Assembly: GCA_964007875.1 (NCBI GenBank)
Contig: CAXGAH010000002.1
Location: 62,001 to 126,000 of the forward strand
Reading direction: 5' to 3'
Origin: UBA1275 sp002323515
Lineage (GTDB): Bacteria > Bacteroidota > Rhodothermia > Balneolales > Balneolaceae
DNA length: 64,000 nt
Positions within the stretch are counted from its first letter, which is position 1; every line of letters starts with the position of its first letter. Below are positions 36,172 through 45,205 of this stretch, in pieces. Position numbers and translations under genes: made by a program. The notes below the pieces were generated by a model that was not told where the DNA came from, made no database searches, and worked only from the letters and a program-made list of their open reading frames with translations.

Positions 36172-38601
36172 TTAAAAAGAGTGACCTATTCCAAAACTAA
36201 AATACAATTTCTTGTCATTAAACCATCCCAAATTCACATCATGAGCTCTGAGGGTAAAATCGAGGCGAATAACCACATAATCCCAGTCGATACGAATTCC
36301 GGATCCTGTACCAAGTGCCATTTGTTTATAAAAGTTCGAAAGCAAAAACCGGCCTTGCTCCAATTGATCCTTGTTATCCTGAGATCGAAAATCGTTTCGA
36401 GGACCATACCAAATATTACCGGCATCGGCATACAAGGCCCCGTACCAATCAGCGCCTAACAGGTTTTGAATTAGAACCTGTCTACTTTCAGCAAATGCAG
36501 CAAGTTTAATCTCACCACCATTGATGGTTACTTGATCGGAACTGATAGTTCCTGGACCTAACTGAAAGGGAGCCCAACCTCTTATATCATTGCTTCCGCC
36601 GGCGAAAAAGCGACGGTTTAGAGGAATAGAAGTGTTATTTCCGAAAGGATGCGCAATTCCACCAAACAGGCGGTACGATAAAATAGTACCAGAAGCTAGT
36701 GGAATGTATTGACGAAGGTCCATAGTGAATTTTACAAACTGAGAATATAACAGTTGGTTATCACTTAGCTTGAATAGGGTAGGTAATTCACCTTCAAGTG
36801 CGCCTGGGGTGACTAAAAACCGATCGACTAAATAGGGTAGATTTCCACCTGCTGATAGAGAAAACTCTTTGAAATAGCCGTTGTTTCTTTTAATCAGACT
36901 GGTGGTGTAATCCCTAAAACTATATCGAATAATAGAGGAGATTTGGGGCTCAAAATCTTGAAGGATACGAATGTATTCTAGGCTATTTTGTCCAAACTCA
37001 TCAATTAGATTATTTTTAAATTCGGTTGATGGATTCGTATCGATAATGTCTAATTCAAATAGATCAAGGGTGGAGAGTCTGGAATTAGAATGGGGCACTT
37101 CTAGCCGATAATTGAATTGTAAGTCGGAATTTATGTCAAAATAAAGTTGATCGGAACGGCTGTATGAAAGTGAATAGGTTGATCGTGCACTTACAAAATT
37201 AGGCACCTCATTTAAGCTTCTAAAAGGACGTGCTAATCTAGGTAGGGTGTATTCTCCCCTCAATTCGTAGCTACGAAACAGCGAGGATTGTACCTGATCT
37301 TCAGGAGTGATTTGCTGTATGGTTTCCTCACTCACAAATTCAAAACTTGAGTTCACGCTAATATTAAGCCGTTCCGCAAGGCCATTTACATTTATATTAC
37401 TGTAATCAATACCCACACCGGTCCCGAATCCGTACCTCTTCATCCCGAAAAGTTCTGTAGTAATGCGGTGTGGAGTAATGCTTTCAAGCTCGATATACAC
37501 CGGAATAATTTCCGCGCTAAAATCGGGATTAATCCCAAACTCGGATAATCCAAAGCGTTTTATGCTTATCATACCAAGGTTTTGTAATTCCCTGATACTC
37601 TGTAAATAATCTGTTTCCGAATATAATTCTCCTGGTTTAATCGCAATTTGATCAAGTATAATCTGATTTTTTGTGGGTAGGTTTATCGTCTTTGTGAGAT
37701 TAATAGACGAAGGAAGGGTTTGTTTGGATACAAGGGTTGTATCTTCCAATGTGGAGGTAGACGTAGGCATTAGCACAATTTTGTCAGCACTGTAACGTAA
37801 ACTACTTACTTCAGGGCTTGGATTCTGAGCGTTTTTATAGACAATATTGACATCACCAAATTTATATGAAGGTCCTGCACCTACATAAAAAAGTGATTTA
37901 AGACCATGATTTTGTTCACCAGGTTGAATAAAAGCAATAACCGAGTCACGACTGGCTGATGCAAATCCATTGTTTTTTAAAAAAGACAAAATGCGTTCTT
38001 GCTCCTGTCTAAGTTCAGTCGCATTGTAGGCTTCAAATAATTGAAAAGTTGAGTCATTAATGGCTGTCTTGGTAAGTGGACTTCGAGAGTAAAAGCGCGT
38101 TTTTGTCTCTTTGGATAAGCTGGACGGAAATCCAGTGTAACTTACGGACTCAATAAAATATTGAGGACCCTCTTGAATGATGTACGATACTTCAACTTTA
38201 TTTTCTCGTAAGTTTACAATGGTGGTGTCTACTTGAACATCACGGTAACCAAGTGATTCGTAATACAGGCGAATTCTTTCTAAATCATTCCCCACCACAA
38301 TTCGGTCGAGAAGGGAGGGGTCTTCTCCTATGCGTCCATTACTAAGAGTATGAATATATAACCATGGAGTGAAGCGTGGTATGGCGAGAAACTCTCGGTT
38401 TGTCCGGGTTTTAATCAGTCCCTCTAGAACTCTATCTTTTATGGTGGAATTGCCACTAAAGCGAACTTTTCTGATTAGGTTTGCAGTGTTTAGGTTAAAC
38501 TCAATATTTTCTGATGTTTGTATTGAATTTTGGGCATAGATGTGTGTGCTACCAAGGCTGGCAACAAAGCAAAAAATAAAAAAAATACACTTAGTGCTCA
38601 A
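36172..38601 (-). CDS. BamA/TamA-family outer-membrane assembly protein
   Basis: An 809-residue Omp85 protein. A signal ending near HIYAQ is followed by POTRA-type repeats: RKVRFSGNSTIKDRVLEGLIKT (about 45-70), EVSYIIQEGPQYFIESVSYTG, and a third with IRELQNLGMISIKRF after a low-complexity insert. The barrel begins about residue 380 (ELFGMKRYGFGTGVGIDYS) and contains the RRFFAGGSNDIRGW loop-6 motif, ending in FGIGHSF. It is shorter than a classical BamA and so may be TamA-like or a lipoprotein-assembly paralogue. The start is TTG. It is first in a cluster with a cNMP protein, rlmD and a TonB receptor. Confidence 0.88.
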   Translation of the reverse strand: MSTKCIFFIFCFVASLGSTHIYAQNSIQTSENIEFNLNTANLIRKVRFSGNSTIKDRVLEGLIKTRTNREFLAIPRFTPWLYIHTLSNGRIGEDPSLLDRIVVGNDLERIRLYYESLGYRDVQVDTTIVNLRENKVEVSYIIQEGPQYFIESVSYTGFPSSLSKETKTRFYSRSPLTKTAINDSTFQLFEAYNATELRQEQERILSFLKNNGFASASRDSVIAFIQPGEQNHGLKSLFYVGAGPSYKFGDVNIVYKNAQNPSPEVSSLRYSADKIVLMPTSTSTLEDTTLVSKQTLPSSINLTKTINLPTKNQIILDQIAIKPGELYSETDYLQSIRELQNLGMISIKRFGLSEFGINPDFSAEIIPVYIELESITPHRITTELFGMKRYGFGTGVGIDYSNINVNGLAERLNISVNSSFEFVSEETIQQITPEDQVQSSLFRSYELRGEYTLPRLARPFRSLNEVPNFVSARSTYSLSYSRSDQLYFDINSDLQFNYRLEVPHSNSRLSTLDLFELDIIDTNPSTEFKNNLIDEFGQNSLEYIRILQDFEPQISSIIRYSFRDYTTSLIKRNNGYFKEFSLSAGGNLPYLVDRFLVTPGALEGELPTLFKLSDNQLLYSQFVKFTMDLRQYIPLASGTILSYRLFGGIAHPFGNNTSIPLNRRFFAGGSNDIRGWAPFQLGPGTISSDQVTINGGEIKLAAFAESRQVLIQNLLGADWYGALYADAGNIWYGPRNDFRSQDNKDQLEQGRFLLSNFYKQMALGTGSGIRIDWDYVVIRLDFTLRAHDVNLGWFNDKKLYFSFGIGHSF

Positions 38602-38904
38602 AAGCGGAAAATATATGCAATCAAAAAAAGGTTAAAGAGTACTTATAAGGTAAAAAAAATAAGATAGTTAAACCGCCTTTCGACTACACTTTCATAGAAA
38701 AATAAAGCCTGTATGATTTGTCAATGGCTAATTTTTTTAGAGGATGCTTTCCAGAGTGTATGCAAATATAGAGAACGATAAATAAATGGAGTGAGTGCGG
38801 AGATAACGCCTGCAAATATAAATGGTAGAATGACCAGAGAAATTGAATAATGTGCAGATAGGAAACAAGCGCCACTTCAAAAGATAGCGCTTGAATTACG
38901 CTAG
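38602..38904. other. 303-bp intergenic region without a supported gene
   Basis: This gap separates the BamA-like gene from the DUF2795 gene, both on the minus strand. It must contain the promoter of the BamA-like gene; A/T runs are present near 38650 but no clear consensus. A 63-codon frame at 38684-38875 has no ribosome site, odd composition and no resemblance to a family, so I do not call it. The right end has a hairpin (see next entry). Confidence 0.6.
38866..38893 (-). terminator. Possible terminator after the DUF2795 gene
   Basis: CAAGCGC and GCGCTTG form a perfect 7-bp GC-rich stem around a 14-base loop, 12 bases past the stop of the minus-strand DUF2795 gene. The following minus-strand bases TTTCC are only a weak U-tract. 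Confidence 0.45.
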
Positions 38905-39159
38905 TTACACATCGTCGTAGTCAAATCCTTCATCTTCTTCGTTGTGAAAAAAATCTTCTTTTCTAATGTAATCTGGCCAAATATCTTCTATGCCCTCATA
39001 GATGATCTCTTCGCCTTCATCGATTTCCTCGAGTTCTTCCAAGTTTACAATAACTTGGTTAGGTAAGCCATTTCTCTCTGCCCATTCTATAAGCTCTTCT
39101 CGACTTGCTGGAAAGGGTGCCTCGTCTAGAGCGGCGGCTAATTCAACGGTCCAAATCAT
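38905..39159 (-). CDS. DUF2795 family small acidic protein
   Basis: An 84-residue, strongly acidic protein. The N-terminal half WTVELAAALDEAPFPASREELIEWAERNGLPNQVIVNLEEL fits the DUF2795 pattern (hydrophobic helix, FPAS, a helix of acidic and hydrophobic residues, then L in a fixed place). The second half is an acidic tail ending FDYDDV. DUF2795 proteins are short and uncharacterised; a nucleic-acid mimic or protein-binding role is conceivable. It is divergent from tatA with a 153-base gap. Confidence 0.8.
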   Translation of the reverse strand: MIWTVELAAALDEAPFPASREELIEWAERNGLPNQVIVNLEELEEIDEGEEIIYEGIEDIWPDYIRKEDFFHNEEDEGFDYDDV

Positions 39160-39312
39160 AATTTTTTACGTACTTTAAGATTGATAATATATTAAACGAG
39201 AGAGTAGCTAAAAATTCAAGTCTTTCCCAGAATTTTTTTTATACTCAATTCGTGCCGAAAATATTGCTATCTTATGAAAAATACATCATCGAATTAACGA
39301 ATATACATTTTT

Positions 39313-39528
39313 ATGTTTAATTCATTAGGACCAACCGAAATTATTATCATTGCACTCTTCATATTAGTCTTCTTTGGAGCTAAGAGAATTCCAGAGTTAG
39401 CTAAAGGATTAGGGCAAGGGATACAAGAGTTTAGAAAAGCCTCTCGAGATATTAAAAGGGAAATTGAAGAATCTACCCGCGATATTGAAGAATCGGTAAA
39501 TAACGAAGAAAAAGAATCTGCGAAATAA
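39313..39528 (+). CDS. tatA: Sec-independent protein translocase TatA/E
   Basis: A 71-residue protein with N-terminal membrane helix (EIIIIALFILVFFGAKRIPEL) including the FGAKRIPEL hinge, an amphipathic helix (GLGQGIQEFRKAS) and a charged tail. TatA makes the pore for folded, twin-arginine substrates, and one such substrate lies at 59.3 kb. It is 12 bases upstream of gatA and probably shares its transcript. Confidence 0.93.
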   Translation: MFNSLGPTEIIIIALFILVFFGAKRIPELAKGLGQGIQEFRKASRDIKREIEESTRDIEESVNNEEKESAK

Positions 39529-39540
39529 GAAGGCGTTATT

Positions 39541-40995
39541 TTGTCTAAACAAACGATACGATCCGTTCAAAAACGCATCGCTAATGGAGAACTTCGGCTG
39601 CGAGATTTGGTAGCAGAATACCTATCGACCATTGAAAAAAATAACACAGCGATTAATGCGGTTACCCACCTAGACATAGAAGGTGTATTTGAGAGGGCAG
39701 ACCGTATTGAAGCTAAAATTCTAGAAGGCACTGCAGGAGCTTTAGCAGGGGCTGTAGTGGGAATAAAGGAAGCTATTTGCGAAGCTGGAAAACCCGCTAC
39801 CTGTGCTTCGAATATGCTTCGTGATTTCAAGAGTGTGTATAATGCTACTGTCATTGATCGAATGCACAAGGACGATGCACTATTTTTGGCAAGACTCAAT
39901 ATGGATGAGTTTGCTATGGGTTCTACCAATGAATATTCCATACACGGGCCTGCAAGAAACCCACATAATACGGATTATGTAACAGGTGGTTCATCCGGAG
40001 GCAGTGCAGCCGCAGTTGCTGCACATTTTATACAAGCCAGCCTTGGTTCAGATACTGGCGGATCTATACGTCAACCTGCAGCGTATTGTGGTGTTGTAGG
40101 GCTTAAACCTTCTTACGGTAGAGTTTCAAGATATGGTTTGATTGCCTATGCCTCTTCATTTGACTCTATCGGACCATTAACTAATTCAGTTGAAGATGCT
40201 GCATTAGTATTAGGCAGCATTGCCGGTCATGATAAAAATGATATGACCTCGGTTGCTGCGCCCGTTTCTGATTATATGGGTGCAGTCGATAATCCAACTC
40301 AAAACCTCCGTATAGGTATACCTGAGGAATACTTTGGAGAAGGTTTAGATGCTGAAATCCAACAAGAAATAATGAAGATGATGAGTCAGCTAGAGGTAGA
40401 AGGGGCTTCATTGGTTCCCATTAAACTTCCTCATAGTGAATACGCAATTTCCACTTACTATATATTGGCCACTGCTGAGGCTTCCAGTAATCTCGCTCGT
40501 TATGATGGTGTGCGATATGGCCACAGAGCATCCGTAGAAGAAATAAAACAGCTTGAGAGTGAAGATACAGCTTTGAATAAGATGTATAAACTAAGCCGGA
40601 CTGAAGGCTTCGGAATGGAGGTAAAACGTCGCATCATGCTCGGTACCTATGTCCTGAGTTCTGGATATTATGATGCTTATTATGCTAAGGCACAGAAAGT
40701 GCGACGACTAATCCAACAAGATTTCCTAGAAGCGTTTGAACAGGTTCATGTTATTGTTAGTCCTACTGCACCTACAACCGCATTTCCTGTTGGAAGTAAA
40801 TTAGATGATCCGGTGCAAATGTATCTCAATGACATATATACTATTTCGGCTAATTTAGCGGGTCTTGGTGGGATTAATGTGCCGATTGGATTTCATACTA
40901 ATGGTTTGCCCATGGGTGTACAATTTATGGCACCTGTATGCAAAGAAGAAAGGTTGATTACCTCAGCTAGACTAATAGAGCGCCTTCAGGCTTAG
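39541..40995 (+). CDS. gatA: Asp-tRNA(Asn)/Glu-tRNA(Gln) amidotransferase subunit A
   Basis: A 484-residue amidase-signature enzyme. The Ser-Ser-Lys triad is visible: Lys76 in VGIKEAI, cis-Ser151 in TGGSSGGS and nucleophile Ser175 in DTGGSIRQP. GatA releases ammonia from Gln for conversion of misacylated Glu-tRNA-Gln. GatB and GatC are not in the window. The start is TTG preceded by a GAAGG element. The gene leads into prmA after ten bases. Confidence 0.95.
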   Translation: MSKQTIRSVQKRIANGELRLRDLVAEYLSTIEKNNTAINAVTHLDIEGVFERADRIEAKILEGTAGALAGAVVGIKEAICEAGKPATCASNMLRDFKSVYNATVIDRMHKDDALFLARLNMDEFAMGSTNEYSIHGPARNPHNTDYVTGGSSGGSAAAVAAHFIQASLGSDTGGSIRQPAAYCGVVGLKPSYGRVSRYGLIAYASSFDSIGPLTNSVEDAALVLGSIAGHDKNDMTSVAAPVSDYMGAVDNPTQNLRIGIPEEYFGEGLDAEIQQEIMKMMSQLEVEGASLVPIKLPHSEYAISTYYILATAEASSNLARYDGVRYGHRASVEEIKQLESEDTALNKMYKLSRTEGFGMEVKRRIMLGTYVLSSGYYDAYYAKAQKVRRLIQQDFLEAFEQVHVIVSPTAPTTAFPVGSKLDDPVQMYLNDIYTISANLAGLGGINVPIGFHTNGLPMGVQFMAPVCKEERLITSARLIERLQA

Positions 40996-41005
40996 GATAA
41001 TTTAC

Positions 41006-41848
41006 ATGCATCAAGCCTATATAGAGCTTCAGTTTCAGTTGCACAATACAGATCCCTCATTCATTATTGCTGAGCTGAACGATTGGGGATTTTCTGGCTT
41101 CGATGAAACTGAAGACCTACTAAAGGCATACATTGAACATTCCATATGGTCTAATGTGCAAACAGAGCTAAAGAAATTTTTGGCGAGCCTACCGGAGTTA
41201 ACTATAGTTGCTGAGCAAATCATCCTGCAAAAGAATTGGAATGAGGAATGGGAAAAGAATATTCAGCCCCAGGTAATTGGACCCTTTTATGTTTATCCTA
41301 GTTGGAATAAAAAAGTAATTCCCACAGCGTCTATTCCGCTCATGATTGATCCTAAAATGGCTTTTGGAACGGGCACCCATGAAACAACGAGGCTATTGCT
41401 ATCTTGGTTATCATCAGCCGTAAAAAAAATGGATACAGTTTTAGATGCTGGCACCGGAACAGGCATTTTAGGAATAGCAGCCAGTAAGCTTGGAGCGAGC
41501 TCTATAGAGGGTTTTGATATTGATCCATGGAGTGTTGAAAATGTAGCCGAAAATATTGAGAAAAATGAGGTAGTTAACTTCAAGGTTCATTTTGGAAGTA
41601 TGGAACAAATTAATCCAGCTCAAAAATTTGATGTTATCTTAGCTAATATTAATATCGTTGCCCTTAGAGAATTAGTTCCTGTATTTAAAAAATATCTAAA
41701 GCAAGATGGTTCATTACTAATATCTGGCTTGCTGAGCATTGACATAGATTTATTCACGGATCAGGTCATTCGAGACGAGTTCACTATAATTAAGCTAAAT
41801 GAGTTAGGAGAGTGGTCTGCACTTTGGTTAAGGCCCGTTGTTTACTAA
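41006..41848 (+). CDS. prmA: Ribosomal protein L11 methyltransferase
   Basis: A 280-residue class I methyltransferase with an N-terminal L11-binding ferredoxin-like domain (1-60) and a SAM domain: DPKMAFGTGTHETT, VLDAGTGTGILGIAASKLG and VILANINI, the last being the PrmA-type NxPY-like motif. It trimethylates L11 in E. coli. It is followed by a strong terminator, ending the tatA-gatA-prmA unit. Confidence 0.93.
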   Translation: MHQAYIELQFQLHNTDPSFIIAELNDWGFSGFDETEDLLKAYIEHSIWSNVQTELKKFLASLPELTIVAEQIILQKNWNEEWEKNIQPQVIGPFYVYPSWNKKVIPTASIPLMIDPKMAFGTGTHETTRLLLSWLSSAVKKMDTVLDAGTGTGILGIAASKLGASSIEGFDIDPWSVENVAENIEKNEVVNFKVHFGSMEQINPAQKFDVILANINIVALRELVPVFKKYLKQDGSLLISGLLSIDIDLFTDQVIRDEFTIIKLNELGEWSALWLRPVVY

Positions 41849-41878
41849 ATTCAGTAGCATTTTCAATCAAGTTAGTTC

Positions 41879-41908
41879 AAGCTTTCTCCAACCATAAAAG
41901 CTTTTTTT
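41879..41908 (+). terminator. Intrinsic terminator after prmA
   Basis: AAGCTTT (41879-41885) pairs with AAAGCTT (41897-41903) around an 11-base loop and runs into seven T's (41902-41908). Located 31 bases after the prmA stop and 15 before the ppx start. Confidence 0.8.
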
Positions 41909-41922
41909 AATCGGATAAACTA

Positions 41923-42834
41923 TTGTATACAGCATCAATTGATATAGGCACTAATTCTGTTTTGCTGCTCATTGCCGATCAAACAGAACTAGGATTGCAG
42001 GTACATGAAGAAGTGCAGCGTTTGCCTAGATTGGGTGCTATGGTAGATTCTAATGGTGTTCTCGCTAGTCAGAGTATAGATAGGGTTCTTGAGGTATTAA
42101 CGGAGTATGCCGAGATTATCCAAACCCATGGTGATGGAATACTCAAAAAAACACGGGTCATGGCAACAAGTGCTGTTCGAGATGCAGCCAATAAAAACGA
42201 ATTTTTGTCACTTGTCAAGGAGATTGTAGGCTTTGAAATTCAGATTCTAAGTGGGGAAGAAGAAGTAAAATACACCTATTTAGGAGCGATCAGTCAAACA
42301 ACGGTGGAATCAAATTTCATATTAGTAGTAGATATTGGTGGGGGTAGTACCGAATTAGCTATGGGCGACTCATCTCAATGGCTACGTGGAATTTCAGTTG
42401 ATATGGGATATGTTCGGTTCAACGAACGTTATTTGTTTCACAATCCCCCTTACCAAGAAGAAATTGGAGAGTGTAGGCGTTCAATAGAAGCATTATTGGA
42501 GTCAAAGAAACTACGATTCCCTTCTGATACACGCGTAGTTGCTGTCTCTGGTACAGCTACCTCATTAGCAGCTATTGATCAACAGCTATTTCCTTATGAA
42601 TTATTCCGAATAAATAATTATCGATTAAACACCAACAAATTAGCCAAGAGTATTGAGATTTTCAGTTTGCATACGTACGAACAATTGATTGAATTACATC
42701 CCGAAGTAATGCAGGGTAGAGCAGACGTATTTTTAGCTGGCTTACTTATACTAGAAGGGGTACTTCGATACGCAAGCGTTATGGAATTCATTGTGTCTAG
42801 TTGTGGAATTAGACACGGTATACTGCTAAGTTAA
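41923..42834 (+). CDS. Ppx/GppA exopolyphosphatase family protein
   Basis: A 303-residue ASKHA-fold enzyme limited to the two N-terminal domains: SIDIGTNSVLLLI, LSGEEEVKYTYLGA, VVDIGGGSTEL with the phosphate-binding loops, and AVSGTATSLAAID. Such short members hydrolyse polyphosphate or pppGpp; which one cannot be told. The start is TTG. It runs into the ECF sigma gene after five bases. Confidence 0.92.
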   Translation: MYTASIDIGTNSVLLLIADQTELGLQVHEEVQRLPRLGAMVDSNGVLASQSIDRVLEVLTEYAEIIQTHGDGILKKTRVMATSAVRDAANKNEFLSLVKEIVGFEIQILSGEEEVKYTYLGAISQTTVESNFILVVDIGGGSTELAMGDSSQWLRGISVDMGYVRFNERYLFHNPPYQEEIGECRRSIEALLESKKLRFPSDTRVVAVSGTATSLAAIDQQLFPYELFRINNYRLNTNKLAKSIEIFSLHTYEQLIELHPEVMQGRADVFLAGLLILEGVLRYASVMEFIVSSCGIRHGILLS

Positions 42835-42839
42835 GTACC

Positions 42840-43460
42840 ATGTCTAGCCATAACTCCGAACATACCACCCGTCAAGATGCCTCTAGTAGCTCATTACAAG
42901 ATGATCATTGGGTAGTATTGGCTGTTAAGGGTGATGAAAAAGCCTATTCTGAGTTAACTCAAAAATATCAAAAACCTCTTTATTTCCATGTATGTAAAAT
43001 GATCCGAAATCCCGATTTTACGGAGGATTTAGTTCAAGATATTTTTTTAAAAGCATTTAAAAGCTTGAAAAGCTACAAAAATGATTACGCATTTTCGACT
43101 TGGCTTTATCGAATAGCAACGAATCATACCATCGATTATTTGCGAAAGAAAAAGCTTGAAACTCTTAGTATTCATGCGGATGATTCCGATGATACGCATG
43201 CTACTATTCAGCTAGTGGATGTAGATAGTTTTACAGATGAGCCCATGATAAGGCGGGAGCGGAAAAATAAAGTACACGAGGCTATTGATCAATTATCTGA
43301 AAAATATAGAGAAGTTATATTAAAACGGCATATCGAGGAGAAAAGCTATCAAGAAATTGCCGAGGAGATGGAAATACCACTAGGCACGGTAAAGGCTCAC
43401 ATATTTAGAGCAAGAGAATTATTGTATATGTACATGAAGGATACCATCCAAGATTATTGA
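42840..43460 (+). CDS. ECF-type RNA polymerase sigma factor, RpoE-like
   Basis: A 206-residue sigma with region 2 (LTQKYQKPLYFHVCKMI, DFTEDLVQDIFLKAFKSL, FSTWLYRIATNHTIDYLRKKK) and region 4 (LSEKYREVILKRHIEEKSYQEIAEEMEIPLGTVKAHIFRAREL). A linker of about 30 acidic residues lies between. No anti-sigma gene is adjacent; the next gene is convergent queG, overlapping by seven bases. Control could therefore be transcriptional or through a distant regulator. Confidence 0.92.
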   Translation: MSSHNSEHTTRQDASSSSLQDDHWVVLAVKGDEKAYSELTQKYQKPLYFHVCKMIRNPDFTEDLVQDIFLKAFKSLKSYKNDYAFSTWLYRIATNHTIDYLRKKKLETLSIHADDSDDTHATIQLVDVDSFTDEPMIRRERKNKVHEAIDQLSEKYREVILKRHIEEKSYQEIAEEMEIPLGTVKAHIFRARELLYMYMKDTIQDY

Positions 43461-44398
43461 TGGTTCTTTAACACGATGGTAGCATTTCGTAGGAAATCCT
43501 TGTATTTGACACGACGAACCGCTGTTCCATTAAAATATTCCTCGTATTCTTCTTCTCTAATATGGGTCCATTCTAGTGGGGTAAGAGACATCCAATTATC
43601 GTTTGGCTGGAATTCGGGCCAATGCCCTAAAAGCGCCTTTCTATTCCAAGGGCATACTTCTTGGCAGATATCACAGCCAAAAATCCAGTTCCCTATTTTT
43701 TCCTGAAAGAATGACGATATTTCTCCATCGTGTTCAATATTCCAGTGAGAAATACACTTAGCTCCATCAATTTTTTGTGGCTCGTATATAGCATCGGTAG
43801 GACAGGCGTCGATACAACGCCTACATGTGCCACAATGGTCGGTGGTAGGATGATCATATAACAAGGGTATATTCAACAGCATTTCAGCAATAAAGAAGTA
43901 TGAGCCTAACTGTTTGTTGAGCAAGTTGCCATTTTTACCAATCCATCCTAGGCCCGACCGTTGAGCCCAACTTCTTTCGAGTACCGGTGCTGAATCCACA
44001 AAATAGCGCCCCTCTGCTAATGGTATTTCTTGTTGAATTCGTTGGTAAAGTAGTTTGAGTTTTTTTTTGATTACCCGGTGATAATCTCGTCCCTGAGCAT
44101 ATCTAGCAAATGATACACCTTTTTTTGACTGGGTGTGATCATCTTTTCTATGATAACTCACCAATAGGGAAATGACGCTTTGAGTACCTGGAACAAGTAG
44201 ACGTGGATCAACTCGTTTATCATGATTGCTTTCCATCCATGACATGGTCCCATTACGTCCTTGTTCAAGCCATGTACTAAGTCGTCTGTCGTCATCTTCT
44301 AAATAGGTTGCCTGAGCAAATCCAATGGCATCAAAGCCCATTTCAAGGGCAGTGTTTCGAATAAACTGAGTCCATTGCGCTTGTTCTTGGGTAATCAT
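43454..44398 (-). CDS. queG: Epoxyqueuosine reductase
   Basis: A 314-residue enzyme with two 4Fe-4S binding sets: CGTCRRCIDACP (Cys189, 192, 195, 199) and Cys215 with GCDICQEVCP (Cys242, 245, 249). The catalytic Asp135 is in FVDSAPVLERSWAQRSG and the cobalamin-binding region is present. QueG makes queuosine in tRNA-Asp/Asn/His/Tyr in the last biosynthetic step. No HEAT-repeat C-domain is present. It overlaps the sigma gene tail to tail by seven bases. Together with the QTMAN-like enzyme at 54.4 kb it shows that Q is made here. Confidence 0.95.
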   Translation of the reverse strand: MITQEQAQWTQFIRNTALEMGFDAIGFAQATYLEDDDRRLSTWLEQGRNGTMSWMESNHDKRVDPRLLVPGTQSVISLLVSYHRKDDHTQSKKGVSFARYAQGRDYHRVIKKKLKLLYQRIQQEIPLAEGRYFVDSAPVLERSWAQRSGLGWIGKNGNLLNKQLGSYFFIAEMLLNIPLLYDHPTTDHCGTCRRCIDACPTDAIYEPQKIDGAKCISHWNIEHDGEISSFFQEKIGNWIFGCDICQEVCPWNRKALLGHWPEFQPNDNWMSLTPLEWTHIREEEYEEYFNGTAVRRVKYKDFLRNATIVLKNHQ

Positions 44399-44533
44399 GG
44401 TTGGCTTTATTTAGCTCTGAATTACGGCTTTATTTTACTAAGTTTTATTTGGCGCTATAGGCACTATTGGAATGCAGAGATTCAAAGAATAATAGTTCTA
44501 ACTACTTAATTACATAAATATGATACTAGCTGC

Positions 44534-45205
44534 CTAGATATCCAAATCATTAATCTTTCCGTTCTTGAGCATGACCGTTCGACTTGGGTATTTCTTTACA
44601 AGGCTATGATCATGTGTAACCATTAGAATGGCAGTACCTCTTTTGTGTATTCCCAATAGAATATCCATGATTTCTCTTGAGGCATCGGGGTCTAAATTCC
44701 CAGTGGGTTCATCGGCTAGTAATAGTCGAGGTTCATTTGCCAAAGCACGAGCGATAACTACTCGTTGTTGCTCTCCGCCCGAAAGATCTTGTGGCATTTG
44801 TTTAAAACGATGGCTAAGACCGACTAGAGCCAGCAATTCATTTACTTTTGCAGGTATCCTTGACGAAGAAAAGCCTGTTACATGTAGAGTAAAAGCCACA
44901 TTATCAAAAATATTACGATCCATGAGCAGTTGGAAATCTTGAAAAACAATACCCATACTGCGCCGAAGTTCAGGTATTTTTTTGCCTTTTAGGCTGTTTA
45001 ATTGATAACCATTCACCACAACTTCACCTGATTGCGCAATTACATCGCGGTATAATAATTTTAAAATACTGCTCTTTCCTACACCTGTTGGGCCAATTAA
45101 ATACACAAACTCTTGTTGTACTAATTTGAAATTAGCATCGATTAGAATACTACGATGGTCGTAATTCAACGAAACGTTTTTTAATTGAACTATGGCTTCT
45201 GACAT
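44534..45205 (-). CDS. ftsE: Cell division ATP-binding protein FtsE
   Basis: A 223-residue ABC ATPase with Walker A GPTGVGKS (38-45), signature LSGGEQQ (141-147), Walker B LLLADE (161-166) and switch His in MVTHD. GIVFQDFQLLMDRNIFDNVAF is the FtsE hallmark (PxLL-like region). FtsEX regulates peptidoglycan hydrolases at the septum; ftsX is not adjacent. It overlaps the methyltransferase gene by 16 bases. Confidence 0.92.
   Translation of the reverse strand: MSEAIVQLKNVSLNYDHRSILIDANFKLVQQEFVYLIGPTGVGKSSILKLLYRDVIAQSGEVVVNGYQLNSLKGKKIPELRRSMGIVFQDFQLLMDRNIFDNVAFTLHVTGFSSSRIPAKVNELLALVGLSHRFKQMPQDLSGGEQQRVVIARALANEPRLLLADEPTGNLDPDASREIMDILLGIHKRGTAILMVTHDHSLVKKYPSRTVMLKNGKINDLDI

Noticed and set aside
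38684..38875. A 63-codon frame in the large intergenic gap
   Set aside because: No ribosome site, unusual hydrophobic/His-rich composition and no family resemblance; more likely noncoding promoter DNA.
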